Assembly: GCA_963662155.1 (NCBI GenBank)
Contig: OY759267.1
Span: 31,228,976 to 31,292,975 of the forward strand
From: Lamellibrachia columna
Taxonomy: Eukaryota > Annelida > Polychaeta > Sabellida > Siboglinidae
Direction of reading: 5' to 3'
DNA: 64,000 nucleotides
Shown: in pieces, positions 10,606 to 22,055 of the stretch
Position numbering within the stretch: the stretch's first letter is position 1
How the letters are laid out: each line of letters starts with the position of its first letter
Position numbers and translations under genes: made by a program
The notes under the pieces: generated by a model
What the model saw: only the letters and a program-made list of their open reading frames with translations
Told to the model about the DNA's origin: nothing
Database searches by the model: none

Positions 10606-12777
10606 CATTGTAAAAGTTGTAGATGCTTGTTAAAATTAATGTTCTTTTCTGAAAGGAATGTAAATTTGTGGCTGAGGATTTGCAGGGTGTGGAGTTTCCT
10701 CCAGTATTCCACCACCAAATTAACAAAACCGGGTAACTACATACATCATTTCTATGCATCAAAGTGTTATTTATGCAATGTGTTAATGCTAACTCATTAT
10801 GTTTCCCCTTTATACACTAGTATTTAAATTTTCTCATGTATCACTTGAATTGGCTTGATTTGATACCAATTGGTGCTATAAAAATACCCAAACTGAAGCT
10901 ATTTTACTTTTCTCTGCATGTTATATGTATGCTTGCGGACATACCGAAAATATATAGATACATAATCTAATGCATAGGTCCATTTGGCTGCAGGTTACCA
11001 CATACATATTTTGTAGATTTGCAGAAGCCACCATTTGTCATTAACTTACCACACTAAAAGAGGAAATTCTATTGTCTAGGCCTTCCCTCCAATTCACATG
11101 TGCCTGAATGACCAGGTAACTCCAGTTGGTACAGACAGTATTAATGTCGAGAGATATTCTCCCTCCCATTCATACATACCTTAACCTTATCTCTGTCAGA
11201 CTAATCACTGGAATGGTGACTGCCTTTTGGAAATGCCTGAGTAACGTGGGTTTGAACTATACAGTAATACCTACTGTTAAATAAGCACTTAATTGAGAGT
11301 TAATTTGGAATTTGTCAATTAAATAAAATAAAATTACCCCTGTTTTGTGAAGTTAATTTAGCCTTTACCTTTTCTTGTTAATCAATTAATTAAATTTAAT
11401 TAATTGAGTTATTTAAATTAACAATTGAAATTAACCCATGACTCTCATCTACTGTTTCATAGTGACAGGTGAATGTCTGTCTTGTCATCTCCTGTATCAT
11501 AGTGACAAGTTAGTGTTTATTTTGTAATCTCCTGTCTCATGGTGACTAATTAATTTTTTTTTTAAGGAAATTACTTTAGTTATTGCATCTTAGGAACAGT
11601 GTTATTATCATCAAACAAATGTGAACACTGCGTTGACTTATAAAAGAAATATGTTTTGTAACTTTGTTGGAAAAAGATGTGCTTATACAATATTTATATA
11701 CCAAGACATTCGTTTATGGGGTATTTTATCACATTTTAAAAGTTGTAGATGCTTGTTAAAATTAATGTTCTTTTCTGAAAGGAATGTAAATTTGTGGCTG
11801 AGGATTTGCAGGGTGTGGAGTTTCCTCCAGTATTCCACCACCAAATTAACAAAACCGGGTAACTACATACATAATTTCTATGCATCAAAGTGTTATTTAT
11901 GCAATGTGTTAATGCTAACTCATTAGGTTTCCCCTTTATACACTAGTATTTAAATATTTATACACAATTTTTTTATGTATCACTTGAATTGGCTTGCTTT
12001 TGATACCAGTTGGCGCTGTAAAAAGATCCCAAACTGAAGCTATTTTATTTTTCTATGCATGATATATGTATGCTTGCGGACATACCGAAAATATATAGAT
12101 ACATAGTCTAATGTATAGGTCCATTTGGCTGCAGGTTACCAGCCAAGTATTTTGCAGATTTGCAGTAGCCACCATTTGTCATCAACTTACCACACTAAAA
12201 GAGGACATTCTATTGTCTAGGCCGTCCCTCCAATTCACATGTGCCTGAATGACCAGTAACTCCAGTTGGTACAGACAGTATTAATGTCGAGAGATATTCT
12301 CCCTCCCATTCATACATACCTTAACCTTATCTCTGTCAGACTAATCACTGGAATGGTGACTGCCTTTTGGAAATGCCTGAGTAACATGGGTGTGAACTAT
12401 ACAGTAATACCTACTGTTAAATGAGCACTTAATTGAGAGTTAATTTGGAATTTGTCAATTAAATAAAATAAAATTACCCCCTTTTGGTGAAGCTAATTTA
12501 GCCTTTACCTTTAATTGATTTACAAGAAAAGGTAAAGGCTAAATTAGCTTCACCAAAAGGGGGTAATTTTATTTTATTTTATTGACAAATTAATTGAAAT
12601 TAACCCATGACTGTCATGTCCTGTTTCATAGTGACAGGTTAATGTCTGTCTTGTCATCGCCTGTCTCATAGCGACATGTTAGTGTTAATTTTGTAATCTC
12701 CTGTCTCATGGTGACTAATTAATTTTTTTTTTAAAGGAAATTACTTTAGTTATTGCATCTTAGGAACAGTGTTATTA
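10606..12777. repeat. Tandem duplication of a roughly 1.1 kb block
   Basis: The segment starting at acattgtaaaagttgtagat (10606) recurs from about 11731 with over 90 percent identity by eye, in the same orientation and in the same order: the gtaaatttgtggctgaggat block, the gaggaca/gaggaaa region, a T/A-rich ttaatt zone and the first copies of a 40-bp minisatellite. The second copy is about 40-50 bp longer because of an inverted-repeat insertion at 12449-12590. Short open frames are shared by both copies (for example around the peptide ERNVNLWLRICRVWSF), but no known protein is suggested. Confidence 0.9.
12449..12590. repeat. Large near-perfect inverted repeat (hairpin), arms about 62 bp
   Basis: The left arm runs from aatttgtcaa near 12449 to gcctttacctt near 12511. 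The right arm, from aaggtaaaggct near 12529 to attgacaaat near 12590, is its reverse complement with almost no mismatch; the loop is about 17 bases. In the sister copy of this block (about 11310-11370) only the left arm exists, so the right arm was created in the second copy after the duplication. Confidence 0.9.
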
Positions 12778-13008
12778 TCATCTCCTGACTCATGGTGACA
12801 TATTTATGTCTGTCTTGTCATCTCCTGTCTCATAGTGACATGTTTATGTCTGTTATGTCATCTCCTGTCTCATAGTGACAGGTTCGTGTTTGTCTTGTCA
12901 TCTACTGTCTCATAGTGACATATTAGTGTCTGTCTGGTCAACTCCTGTCTCATAATGACAGATTAGTGTCTGTCTTTTCATATCCTGTCTCATAGTGACA
13001 GGTTCGTG
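12778..13008. repeat. 40-bp minisatellite, about 5.75 copies
   Basis: The unit tcatctcctgtctcatagtg plus acat-gtttatgtctgtcttg repeats every 40 bases with scattered substitutions. Shorter runs of the same unit occur at about 11443-11550 and 12600-12716, inside each copy of the 1.1-kb duplication. Confidence 0.9.
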
Positions 13009-13009
13009 A

Positions 13010-13740
13010 AATTTCTAAAGGCTCTTTACACCCCAATCTTACAGATATGTAACAGTGTCAAAATCAGAATATAATCGTGTTATAACGTTAGAGATCACAC
13101 GTTCCTAAACCAAATTTACTCAATCAGCTGCGTTTACCTTGCTTAACATTGAACAAATCAAGATGACGGATGTAAACTGTAGTTGTTAAAACTCGCGAAA
13201 CCCAAATCATCCCCAACACAACTAAAAATAGTGCATGTATTTAAATTTCAATATACTGTGTATTAGTTATAAATATAAACTAGATACACTTAGCTTAGAA
13301 TTTCTAATCCTACCCTGTTTTTATCACATCTTGTACTAAGAAACAGGCCCTTCTTCGGGTGCTTTATTGCCACCCCTGTATTTTCATATACCCAGAGTTC
13401 CTGAGTCAGCCGAGGACCACAGACATAACACACATCTAGATTTCCTACTGACTATCTGTCTATGTTCGCACTAGCCCAAACCGTGCACATGCACTTTTAA
13501 ACAGTTTAGTACATATTTGATCTAATGTGACTTTAGCCCTCTAAAGGCAAGTTATAGCAAACATCTACTAATACATACGTTCACAAGAAAATTCAAAACC
13601 ACTTTATTTTACACCACTCTCGCCTCTGTACCTGTATCAAATTGCCACCAACAATGAGGATTCCACAACAACATTCTCAGCCAAGCTGACAAGAAACCTG
13701 CCACCATTCCCAACGTTCTCAACCACAAAGAAAAAACAAA
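13010..13740. other. Non-coding stretch upstream of a LINE
   Basis: No gene recognised. Its position just before the LINE ORF at 13741 makes it a candidate 5' UTR of that element, but nothing in the sequence proves this. Confidence 0.4.
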
Positions 13741-15565
13741 ATGATGCCAACTAAGCCCTATACCCTATCTCTATTATATATGTGTGGCCTTATAATACAA
13801 GCAGGGTACATTCACACAAACCCTGGTCCCACCCCAGATCCCTCTCCAAAATATCCATGTGGCACCTGCAGCCATGAGGTACATGATCACCACCATGCCA
13901 TACAGTGTGATCAATGTGACAGTTCGTACCATACTGCATGTGTCCAAATTAATGACACCACATAAGAACAATTAAAATATCGTAGTGTGCTTTGGTTCTG
14001 TTCTTGCTGTGGATTGCCAAACTATTCTGTGTATCTATTCACCAGCAACATTAATACTCCAAACCCTAACTCAGTCCTTGAGTCACTTCCACACAGCAGT
14101 GACTACACAAATATCTCTGATGATACGAATCCTACATTTGCACCAAATCCAGCTAATACGTCTACTCCTGACCGAGCAAAGATAACAAGTAAACCTAAAC
14201 TGCTGATAAACTGCATTCAGCATCAAGAGCACTAACAAAGTATCCCTATGGCAGGCAACAATAAACTCAACAAACCCTGACATAATCTTTCTAGTTAAAA
14301 CCAAACTCAACTCAAGTATCCCCACATACTATGTGCTCCCCACAAATTCTTAAGCAATCCAAAAATATCGTAACATCCACGGTGGAGGTGTTTTTATAGC
14401 ACTCCGAAATGACATTATAGCAGCCCCCAAGACAAACTAAACACAACCTGTGAAATTATTTGATCAAAAATACACTCTGTGCATAAAAAAGCTATATATC
14501 TATCTGGCATCCTACTACAGACCTCCAAATGACTACACATCTCTAGAAGCCTTACATGAATCTCTCTCCATTCTATACCGTAGCTACAAGATACCCCATC
14601 TGTCATTCTAGCTGGAAATCTAAACCTTCCTGACATTGACTGAGATAATGTGTGTGCAACAAACCAACAAACAACTGTGAAACATAACAAACTAATTGAA
14701 ATAGTTGTGGAATTTGGACTAGTTAATATAGTAAATGAACCCAACCGATTAGATTCCGGAAATATATTAGACCTAGTACTTACATCAAACCCATTCCTTA
14801 TCTCCACCATAAACACAGTGGCTGGCATGAGTGATCATGAAGCCATTCTCAGAAAAAACAAACCACCACACAAAGTATACAACTACAGATCTGCAAACTG
14901 GGAATCCCTTGAAGCGAAATGCACCCAGCTTGCTCAGCAGTACTTTACTCGAAAACCAGATAAACAAGATGTAAACTCAAATTGGGACTTCTTTCATAAA
15001 CACTACACTAACCTGATAGGAGAATCCATCGCTAGCCCCATGACAAAATCTAAACAACACCTACACTGAACCACAAGAAGCATTATTAGCCTACAGAGAA
15101 AAAGGGACAAAACTCATGCTAAAGCCAAAAAAACATTGGGAAAATTTAAGAAAATTATCCACCAAAGAAGTGGCCAAATCCTATAACAGTTACATTAACA
15201 ACATGGGAAAAAGTTTGACGACAAATCCAAAACAATGTTGGTCTTTCATCAGACAAAACAAAATAAAACAAAAAATCTTGGCATTCCAGTACTAAAAGTA
15301 AATAACGACTTGAAAACAGCCGACCATGACAAAGCAAATGCTCTCAATGACCTCTTCAAATCAGTTTTTTACAAACGAACAAAAGGCCCATCACCATCTC
15401 CCTCAATTCAAACCCTAGAAATCGGAGCGGCATCATAAAACAGCTTGTAGCTCTAAACTCCAACAAATCGCCAGGGCCATCCGACATTCCTGCAAAAATA
15501 CTAAAGAAAACTGCTAAAGAGATATCCCCCATAATACAGCACATGTTTAGACAGATGTTAAAATA
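13741..15565 (+). mobile_element. CR1-like LINE, 5' part: PHD-finger ORF, endonuclease, start of RT
   Basis: The first ORF (13741-13965, continuing in another frame to about 14235) starts with a hydrophobic stretch ending IHTNPGP, followed by a Cys/His-rich PHD-type finger: CGTC, then CDQC, then SYHTAC and, after a break, CSCC. Next come endonuclease remnants. ORF 14650-15069 holds the C-terminal part with IVNEPNRLDSGNILDLVLTS and the catalytic-type motif SDHEAI. Around 15440-15560 the reverse transcriptase begins (NKSPGPSDIPAKIL). The copy then stops, so it has lost its 3' part, the reverse of usual LINE truncation. Many stops and frameshifts make it inactive. Confidence 0.8.
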
Positions 15566-15973
15566 AAGTTGCACAACTTGTGTAAAGGAGACTTTGAAAT
15601 GAGAAGCACTGGTATATTGAACAGTTATAGTTATCCAATAACAGAGGTTCTGATACATTCATTCACCAACAGAATGGGTAATTTCATGTGTTGGCTAGCT
15701 GATTGGTTGTTTTAATACGTTGAGGGATAACTTTTTTGAACAACTCATTGATGAATATATTGATTATTGTAATGTTGGATTATTAAACTATTAGAGTTTC
15801 TCATCCATTAAATTTCTTGACCAATTCGTCAGTCAGGTTACCATTGATTTAATATATCAATGGTTACGTTCCATGGTTAAGTTCCAACATGGTTAAGTTC
15901 CAACATAACAGTTTTCTTGATGTGTTTGTGTGACATGTGGGTTACAGCTGAAGTGTTTGTGTTTGTGTGACAG
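15566..15973. other. No gene recognised
   Basis: AT-rich sequence with a short direct repeat (gttaagttccaacat, near 15880-15905). Nothing coding is visible. Confidence 0.45.
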
Positions 15974-16569
15974 ATGTTTCTCAACTGAGTCTGGCTCTTG
16001 ATGGCATGTTGACTTATACTCCGTGTGCCAACTGCTACAGGGAAACTGCTACTTCACTGTGTGGGAACACAGGACTGATGAGGAGCCAGCACTCTTTGTT
16101 GAAGGCAAGTTGTTAGTCATCATAAGGAATACATCAGATTCTCCTACTCTTCAGATGTTTGAGAGAGGATGTGGTGTCTTTCCCCATCATCTGTCACCAT
16201 GGTAACAATGCAAGAAAACAGTGGGAAGTATTCATCTTCCCCAGATATGGCTTACATCCTTCCTGCTTATAATCCTGACAACACTGATGATGTATCACTG
16301 AAGTTTGATCCACCTCAACATGGTAATCTGACGCTGTGCCGCCAAGTAAAGATCATCAACCTCATTGAACAAGACTGCTCACAGCCCTGCGATATAAGGC
16401 ACCCTCTGTGGAATAAACTCACCAAACTAATTTCTGATTCGGTCACTATACTGGAGGTGTCACTGCCAAACACATGTGGTACGGATTTTGCAACATGCAA
16501 GCTAGCCTGGGTTGTCACAATGTTCAAATACAGGCCGTTTGAAGGTTACTTTGGTGAAGATGTCATTAA
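15974..16569 (+). pseudogene. Orphan exon(s) of an unidentified gene
   Basis: An acceptor (gtgtgacag) precedes an open frame of about 44 codons containing PCANCYRETATSLCG, which ends at AAG followed by gcaagt, a textbook GC-type donor. A longer frame (about 16190-16569) follows, with a Cys-containing segment (EQDCSQPCDIRHPLWNKL) and a canonical donor after VIK. The two frames are not joined in phase by the short gap between them, so a frameshift or a missing exon is likely. I do not recognise the protein. Likely downstream pieces are at 17979-18248 and 19069-19150. Confidence 0.35.
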
Positions 16570-16749
16570 GGTAAGGCACATCTTGAGATGTTATATGAAT
16601 TCTTCAAAATTGTACAAACTTATCAAAAGGTATCGTTTCTTGCATTAATGTAATGTTGACCAATCATCAATACTGGACTTTATGTGGTCCGACTAATTGG
16701 TTACGGTTTATGCCATCCTGTTTTATGTTTTATGTAGTACGACTAACTG

Positions 16750-17395
16750 GTTACAGCCATATATCTGCGTGTAGTGTCTCCAGCCATGTGTCTGTGTGTG
16801 GTGTCTCCAGCCAAGTGTCTGTGTGTGGTGTCTCCAGCCATGTATCTTTGTGTGGTGTCTCCAGCCATATGTATGTGTGTGGTGTTTCCAACCATGTGTA
16901 TGTCCCAACCATGTGTTAGTGTGTGGTGTCTCCAACCATGTGTTAGTGTGTGGTGTCTCCAGCCATGTGTTAATGTGTGGGGTTTCCAGTTATGTGTCTG
17001 TGTGTGGTGTCTCCAGCCATGTGTCTGTGTGTGGTGTCTACAACCATGTTTTAATGTGTGGTGTCTCGAGCCATCAGTCTGTGTGAATTGCCTCCAGCCA
17101 TATATCTCCAGCCTGATATGTGTCTGTGTGTTGTGCCTCCAACCATGTGTCTGTGTGTGGTATCTCCAGTCATCTGTCTGTGCGTGGTGTCTCCAGCCAT
17201 CTGTCTGTGCGTGGGGTCTCCAGCCATCTGTCTGTGCGTGGTGTCTCCAGCCATCTGTCTGTGTGTGGTGTCTCCAGCCATCTGTCTGTGTGTGGTGTCT
17301 CCAGCCATCTGTCTGTGCGTGGCATCTCCAGCCATCTGTCTGTGTGTGGTGTCTCCAGCTATATGTATGTGTGTGCTATTTCCAGCCATGTGTCA
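16750..17395. repeat. 25-bp minisatellite, about 25 copies
   Basis: The unit tgtctgtgtgtggtgtctcc plus agcca repeats every 25 bases with point changes. Since 25 is not a multiple of three, every frame has the same 75-base codon cycle, and stop-free frames appear on both strands over 200-690 bp. These are by-products of the repeat, not genes. It lies in the putative intron between the exon-like blocks at 16569 and 17979. Confidence 0.95.
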
Positions 17396-17978
17396 AATAT
17401 CAGAATAATTGTGCAACAATTCAATTGCGAATTTTTGCTACCCACTATTACAAAAATGACACATAATATTTTATCTATAGTTGCAGGCGGAAAGGGCAGG
17501 GAAATTAACATGGGCAAGATGACCCAAAATCTACAATTTTCAAGCTAACTGTTAAAAATGTTCACAGCTTATGGCATGCAATTTTAGGGAGGGAGCTCGA
17601 GCCTGGTGAGATCATCAGTATATCATAATTTTATGGTTTTGTGAAAGCCCTGTCGCAACTGTGGTAGATTTATACCACCTGCAGACCAAAAACCAGACAA
17701 GTCTATTAAAAATAAGACAGTGCCTGATATATGAAGCCAAAAGACAGTGGAAATGTGAATGAAAACATCATTAATATTTGTAAAGAATTGTGTCATGAAT
17801 GTCTGTCTTTACCAACATAAGTATTAGTACTTTTATATACCATACAAGAAAATAGATCACAATTGTATTTCTCTCAGCATTATTACCACTATATCTTTGG
17901 CCTGTAGTCTCTATGTCAGCAAATATACATAATTATTATGAACTTTCTTTTTGCATAAATGATTATTCTACATTCCAG

Positions 17979-18248
17979 AGATTCAGACAGACATGGTGGT
18001 GACATGTGACACAGGGTCACAGTACAGCTTGGATGATACCTCTGTCGACATTCAACTTGAGCCACCCTGTCTAATGTCTAAACCCAAGAAGACTCCAGGT
18101 GATGATGTCCCATTAGCTGAGCCACCATCGCCCTCTCCCTTCATCTTGTCGTCACCAGTACAGTCATCCAGTGACTAGAAACCATCTGACCTCTCTATTC
18201 TGGATGCTGCAGAAGAGACCAATGATGAGGAGTCCATTGATGAAGAGT
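17979..18248 (+). pseudogene. Orphan exon, probable continuation of the 16 kb block
   Basis: Between ttccagag and a donor at gttagt lies a frame reading IQTDMVVTCDTGSQYSLDD, then a Pro/Ser-rich segment and the acidic end EETNDEESIDEE. It is interrupted once, by an in-frame TAG near 18176. If the acceptor is placed after ccagag, the phase fits the upstream exon ending VIK. Acidic and proline-rich composition suggests a disordered linker. No family is recognised, and the stop argues for a decayed copy. Confidence 0.35.
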
Positions 18249-18306
18249 TAGTATTATTGTGTACATTTTTGGTTTTCCATTCCTCTGAGATTTTCAATAC
18301 AACATT

Positions 18307-18538
18307 AGTGTGGCACGGTAGTCGTGTGATAGAGCGCCGAGCTTTTGGTCGAAGGGACCGGGGTTTGATACCCCCTCCGCCGTTTCATAGCTTGGGCAAT
18401 TTCGTTTACCCCACTTTGCCTGTGTCTTTCGGAAGAGACAGTAAAAGCCATTGGTCCCTTCTATCTGGTGTCTATGCCAGGCGAAGTAAAAGATCCCATG
18501 CAAATATTATTTATTCACCAACCAGCAAAAGCCATTAG
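18307..18538 (+). mobile_element. tRNA-derived SINE
   Basis: The 5' part resembles a tRNA gene with a pol III A box (tggcacggtag, 18311-18321) and B box (ggtttgatacc, 18362-18372) spaced as in tRNA-headed SINEs. The following central part, with tctttcggaagagac, ggtccctt and agtaaaagatccca, resembles the conserved core of the MetaSINE type that I recall from molluscs and other invertebrates; that subtype is from memory. It sits just downstream of an exon-like block, in a probable intron. The tail is not sharply defined. Confidence 0.7.
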
Positions 18539-18539
18539 G

Positions 18540-19065
18540 GGTCAATAATATTGACTCAGCGTAGTTTAATACCATATATTCAAGGACTACCTACGATAGT
18601 AATTATCACTAAAATCTACAACTGTAATGATGCATTTACATATAACAAATGCATTTATTAAAGTTACTGATAGTTTTGCATAAACTACCTTGCATGGGGC
18701 AATTAACTTGAAAAGTTAATTAATTAAATTACGATTAAATCAGAAATGTTCCAATTAAATTAACCTCCCAAATTGTCCAATTAAATTAACAATTAACTTT
18801 AATTCAATTAACAATTAAATTATTTTTGGTACAAACCAAACCAGAGTGGCTTGTTCCAGGTAATGAAGCCACTACTGAATACAAATTAACATAGACATGT
18901 ACAGTTTTTTTTTTAAAGTTTTAGCTTAGAATATACAGAAAATTTTCTCATACAGAATAACCCATTTTCACATTAACTGGACAAATCTTATAATATTCAT
19001 ATCTCCATACTCCTAATAAATCCTCAAAATATTGCAATATGTAATATTTGTAGAATTTTATTTTC
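18540..19065. other. AT-rich stretch, no gene
   Basis: Dominated by ttaatt/aattaa words, especially 18715-18830. Nothing coding is seen. Confidence 0.5.
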
Positions 19066-19068
19066 AGG

Positions 19069-19150
19069 TTCTAAGGCTGCAGTAATATTGCAGGAGGAAC
19101 TGTTACTCAAGAATGTGCTTCAAGATGTCAGGAAACTCACCAGACCAGGG
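19069..19150 (+). other. Possible exon of the 16-19 kb orphan gene
   Basis: After a good acceptor (ttattttcag) the frame reads SKAAVILQEELLLKNVLQDV and remains open to about 19150, where it meets a short TTAGGG-like tract. Leucine- and Glu-rich, it looks helical. A further acceptor (ctatag) near 19370 precedes GYVANIFDHILKGYRDG and a stop, which could be the last exon. Unidentified. Confidence 0.3.
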
Positions 19151-19539
19151 TTAGGGTTAGGTTTTTTGCAGTCTTGTCAATAATTTTGCGACCAAACACA
19201 CCAGCTTTGACATAGCCTATATATGGTGACATGTTATGCTCTTCCAAAATTATATTTAATTAATTTATATTCGACAAAAAAAAATTCCATTTGTTTTAGA
19301 AGTACAATTTTCTTGAGAACATGTTAAAGTAAACGAAAATACTAATATTATGAAATGTATCTTTCTATAGGATATGTTGCTAACATCTTCGACCATATTC
19401 TGAAAGGATACAGAGATGGGCCCCAATGACCACTGGTAGCGGTATCCTAGCTAATGATGGAGATGGTTCAGTTTCAGGCACAACTTTTCACACTTATACT
19501 GCATGCACACAATACTTGTGGTGGGAAAAGCGCGTGTCA

Positions 19540-19590
19540 CCTTCTCGTGGTTCCTACTGTGGATCACGACAGCAAACTGCTGTCGTGTGA
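19540..19590 (+). repeat. Dispersed hairpin-bearing repeat, copy 1 (copy 2 near 23048-23130)
   Basis: The phrase tcaccttctcgtggttcc is followed by the hairpin cacgacagca-aac-tgctgtcgtg and then aactaagaacag. A related block at 23048-23130 has tcacctcctcgtggtttc, a looser hairpin (cacaacac/gtgctgtg) and accaagaacag. The shared order suggests a small dispersed element whose stem is partly preserved. Confidence 0.5.
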
Positions 19591-19599
19591 ACTAAGAAC

Positions 19600-22020
19600 A
19601 GCGCATACTGACACTATTTTGTCAACTGTGGATATTGTGTTTGTTTTATAGTGGCTTGGTGGTCAGTGAAGTCATCGGTTGCTGACTCGAGATGGTAGGT
19701 ACACGGTTTTGTGTGAAAAGGGAAATGTGGTTGATACCAACTAAATATTAGACTGCCACATCATTCAGCTTGACGTCTTAAATGATGGTGATATGGAGCC
19801 TGATTGTTATGAAGGAAACACATATTTGGCTCGGTTGCATTATTGACGTTTGCAGTCCGACCCATATTTGCTGTTGTGAACAATGATGTGCAGCAGGAAC
19901 ATTGTCATGTCTTCGGAATGGTCTACAACTGAGCCTCCTTTGCTGTCTCTGGTATTTCAAAAGGTACTTCTTTGACAGCCTAGACAATGTTGGTTAGTGC
20001 AACAAGGTAATGAACATAACAAGTTACACGCTTCCTCTCATTGTTATCTAATTTTTTCTCCAGTGGGATAGTAGTTTTCTATGTTAAACCCATCAAACCC
20101 ATAAGAATGTAGAATATTACATTACATAACATAGTAGCTGTCGCACCATCATGGGACCACTACTTGAATAAATGTATTCACATGGACAGTACATGTTCTC
20201 GCATTTTATATTGCATATGTCCAAATTTGCTTATTTCATAATTGTATACCTTGTACAGATATACATTTGGCTTTTAGAGTCATTCTTGCAAATAACTGTC
20301 TTAAGTTTTCACGTGTTGTGTCATAAACTGTTGAATAACCACAGCATATTATTTGGTAACAACTTTTTGTTTGTTTCACACATTATATTGGGAGTTTTTA
20401 GTTTTACAAAATCAGATAGCTTTAATATATGCAATTCACATTATAATCCATTTTGTATAATGGCAATAGTATACATTTCTGACAATCCTTGCTAACTGCT
20501 TTTGTAGCAATGAAAATTATTATATTCCTTGCTTCTCTGCTTCCACATCTGAGCTAGCTCAGTTTCATTATTACAAACACCCCGCGAGGATGGGCGGTCC
20601 TAGTAGCGCAATGATCACTTCGAATTGCTTGACCGTTAACAGCGTGGGAAGGTGGACACGTCGTTATGGTCATTATGTGGAGCGTCCCCGTTATATTATG
20701 TAGTGAAAACGGGCAGTTGGGTCTTCATTGTGCGTTTTGAATTCCAAGTGTGCAGTTGTGTTTTTTACGCTCCCATAGACCCGGCAGTTTCAAATGTTCA
20801 AAGTTCATTCGGACCTTCTAACGTGTTTCTTTGTAATTTCTGCATGAACTGCACCACGAGTTTGTCCAATGTATGCATGCATATTAAATATCCTGACTTT
20901 CGCGAATGGTTGTACTCTATGCATTTGTTAGTGCTCGCATGCAGAAACTAGTACAGTTTTTATTTTGTTCAATTAGCAACGAAAAATGTCACGGGCATGG
21001 CACTGCCAGTCTAGGCAAAGTCAATCGCCCTACAATGTTTTTCTATCTGGCTGTTGCTACTAGTACGGCGAAGATCTCGCTCGGCCGAAACGTAAGTATT
21101 TTCATGAAACGTGAAACCTTACAAAAACGCCATAAACAGAGCAATAAACACGTATTTCGTGTCTGTATGCATTCTTATATGTATATCACTAAAGTTACCT
21201 GACAATAACCATGTAAAAGTGTGAAATTATTACCTTTTTGTCAGAACGCATGTGCTTGTCAAGGTTTGTATATAACCGGATGTTGTTGGGAGCGAGAATA
21301 GCACGCGGGATTTCCATAGATCTATATAAGGTCACGCTAAGAATTGCCTTCTGCTGGCCATAGAGTTACATCATTAATAATGCCCGTATAAACTACTAAC
21401 TTACTAACGGGTGTTTTATTTATGTCTGTGCTTCTGGCCTCATTCTACACGAAATCGCGTTTGATCATGTGACCAAAAGGCAACATCACGTGCACAGTAT
21501 GGCGGCTAATTGTGAAATGTTTTCTATGTCACCGATAAAAGTACTCATAAGTAATTATTTGGAGCACATTTCTTCAGTTTCTTGACGCCCAATTGTCGGT
21601 GGTATGTCACAGAATACACATGTGAAACGGTTAGTGCGTATCGGTTTTAAAACTTAAGTTATTAGTTCCGTAGCCAAATGGCTACGGAACTGCCAAAATG
21701 GCGCTTTAGCAAATGCATGTCAGGCCTTTCGCCCCAGAGACGAAGAGCGGGGCGAAAATTTTTGCCTACTGCCAGTCTAACTAGCCTAGACGGGGCAGGT
21801 CACTAAGTCAGACAAGTGACTAACTAGTATCCTGACTGGGGCTGTCTAGGGGGTCTAGGCCTGTGACCATGTTGTAATAGTTCCAATACATTTAATTGAT
21901 GGTGTTTTTACTGCAAAATGTTGTCAAAGTAGTGTTATTATTCAGATAATTTAGCTGAGGCAAGCTAATTTCACTACCTTTTGATTACTTTTGGCATAAC
22001 TGAATAATTTATCACACTGT
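19600..22020. other. Long stretch without recognised gene
   Basis: Several open frames of 65-107 codons occur (for example 20172-20495, 20652-20951 and 20906-21202), none with a motif I can name. The stretch contains the perfect palindrome at 21664-21691 and, around 21700-21860, a cluster of short overlapping inverted words (gtcactaagtcagacaagtgac, ctagac/gtctag). A YY1-like atggcggc follows cacgtg near 21490. Confidence 0.4.
21664..21691. repeat. Perfect 13-bp-stem palindrome
   Basis: Bases 21664-21676 (agttccgtagcca) and 21679-21691 are exact reverse complements around a two-base aa loop. This is short enough to be a hairpin terminus or cruciform-prone site, such as the end of a degraded inverted-repeat element. 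Nothing else marks it. Confidence 0.8.
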
Positions 22021-22055
22021 TTACTTTCCAGGTTCGTCACTACTCGAGTGTCATC

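Noticed and set aside
14415..14828. 137-codon minus-strand frame
   Set aside because: It lies opposite the LINE endonuclease remnant, which has clear plus-strand motifs.
16774..17466. Long Cys/Val/Trp-rich open frames on both strands
   Set aside because: They are produced by the 25-bp minisatellite, which leaves several frames free of stops; the peptides are periodic and no start or splice context exists.
19147..19163. Interstitial telomere repeat (agggttagggttagg)
   Set aside because: Only a little over two copies, which is easily chance; no degenerate copies surround it.
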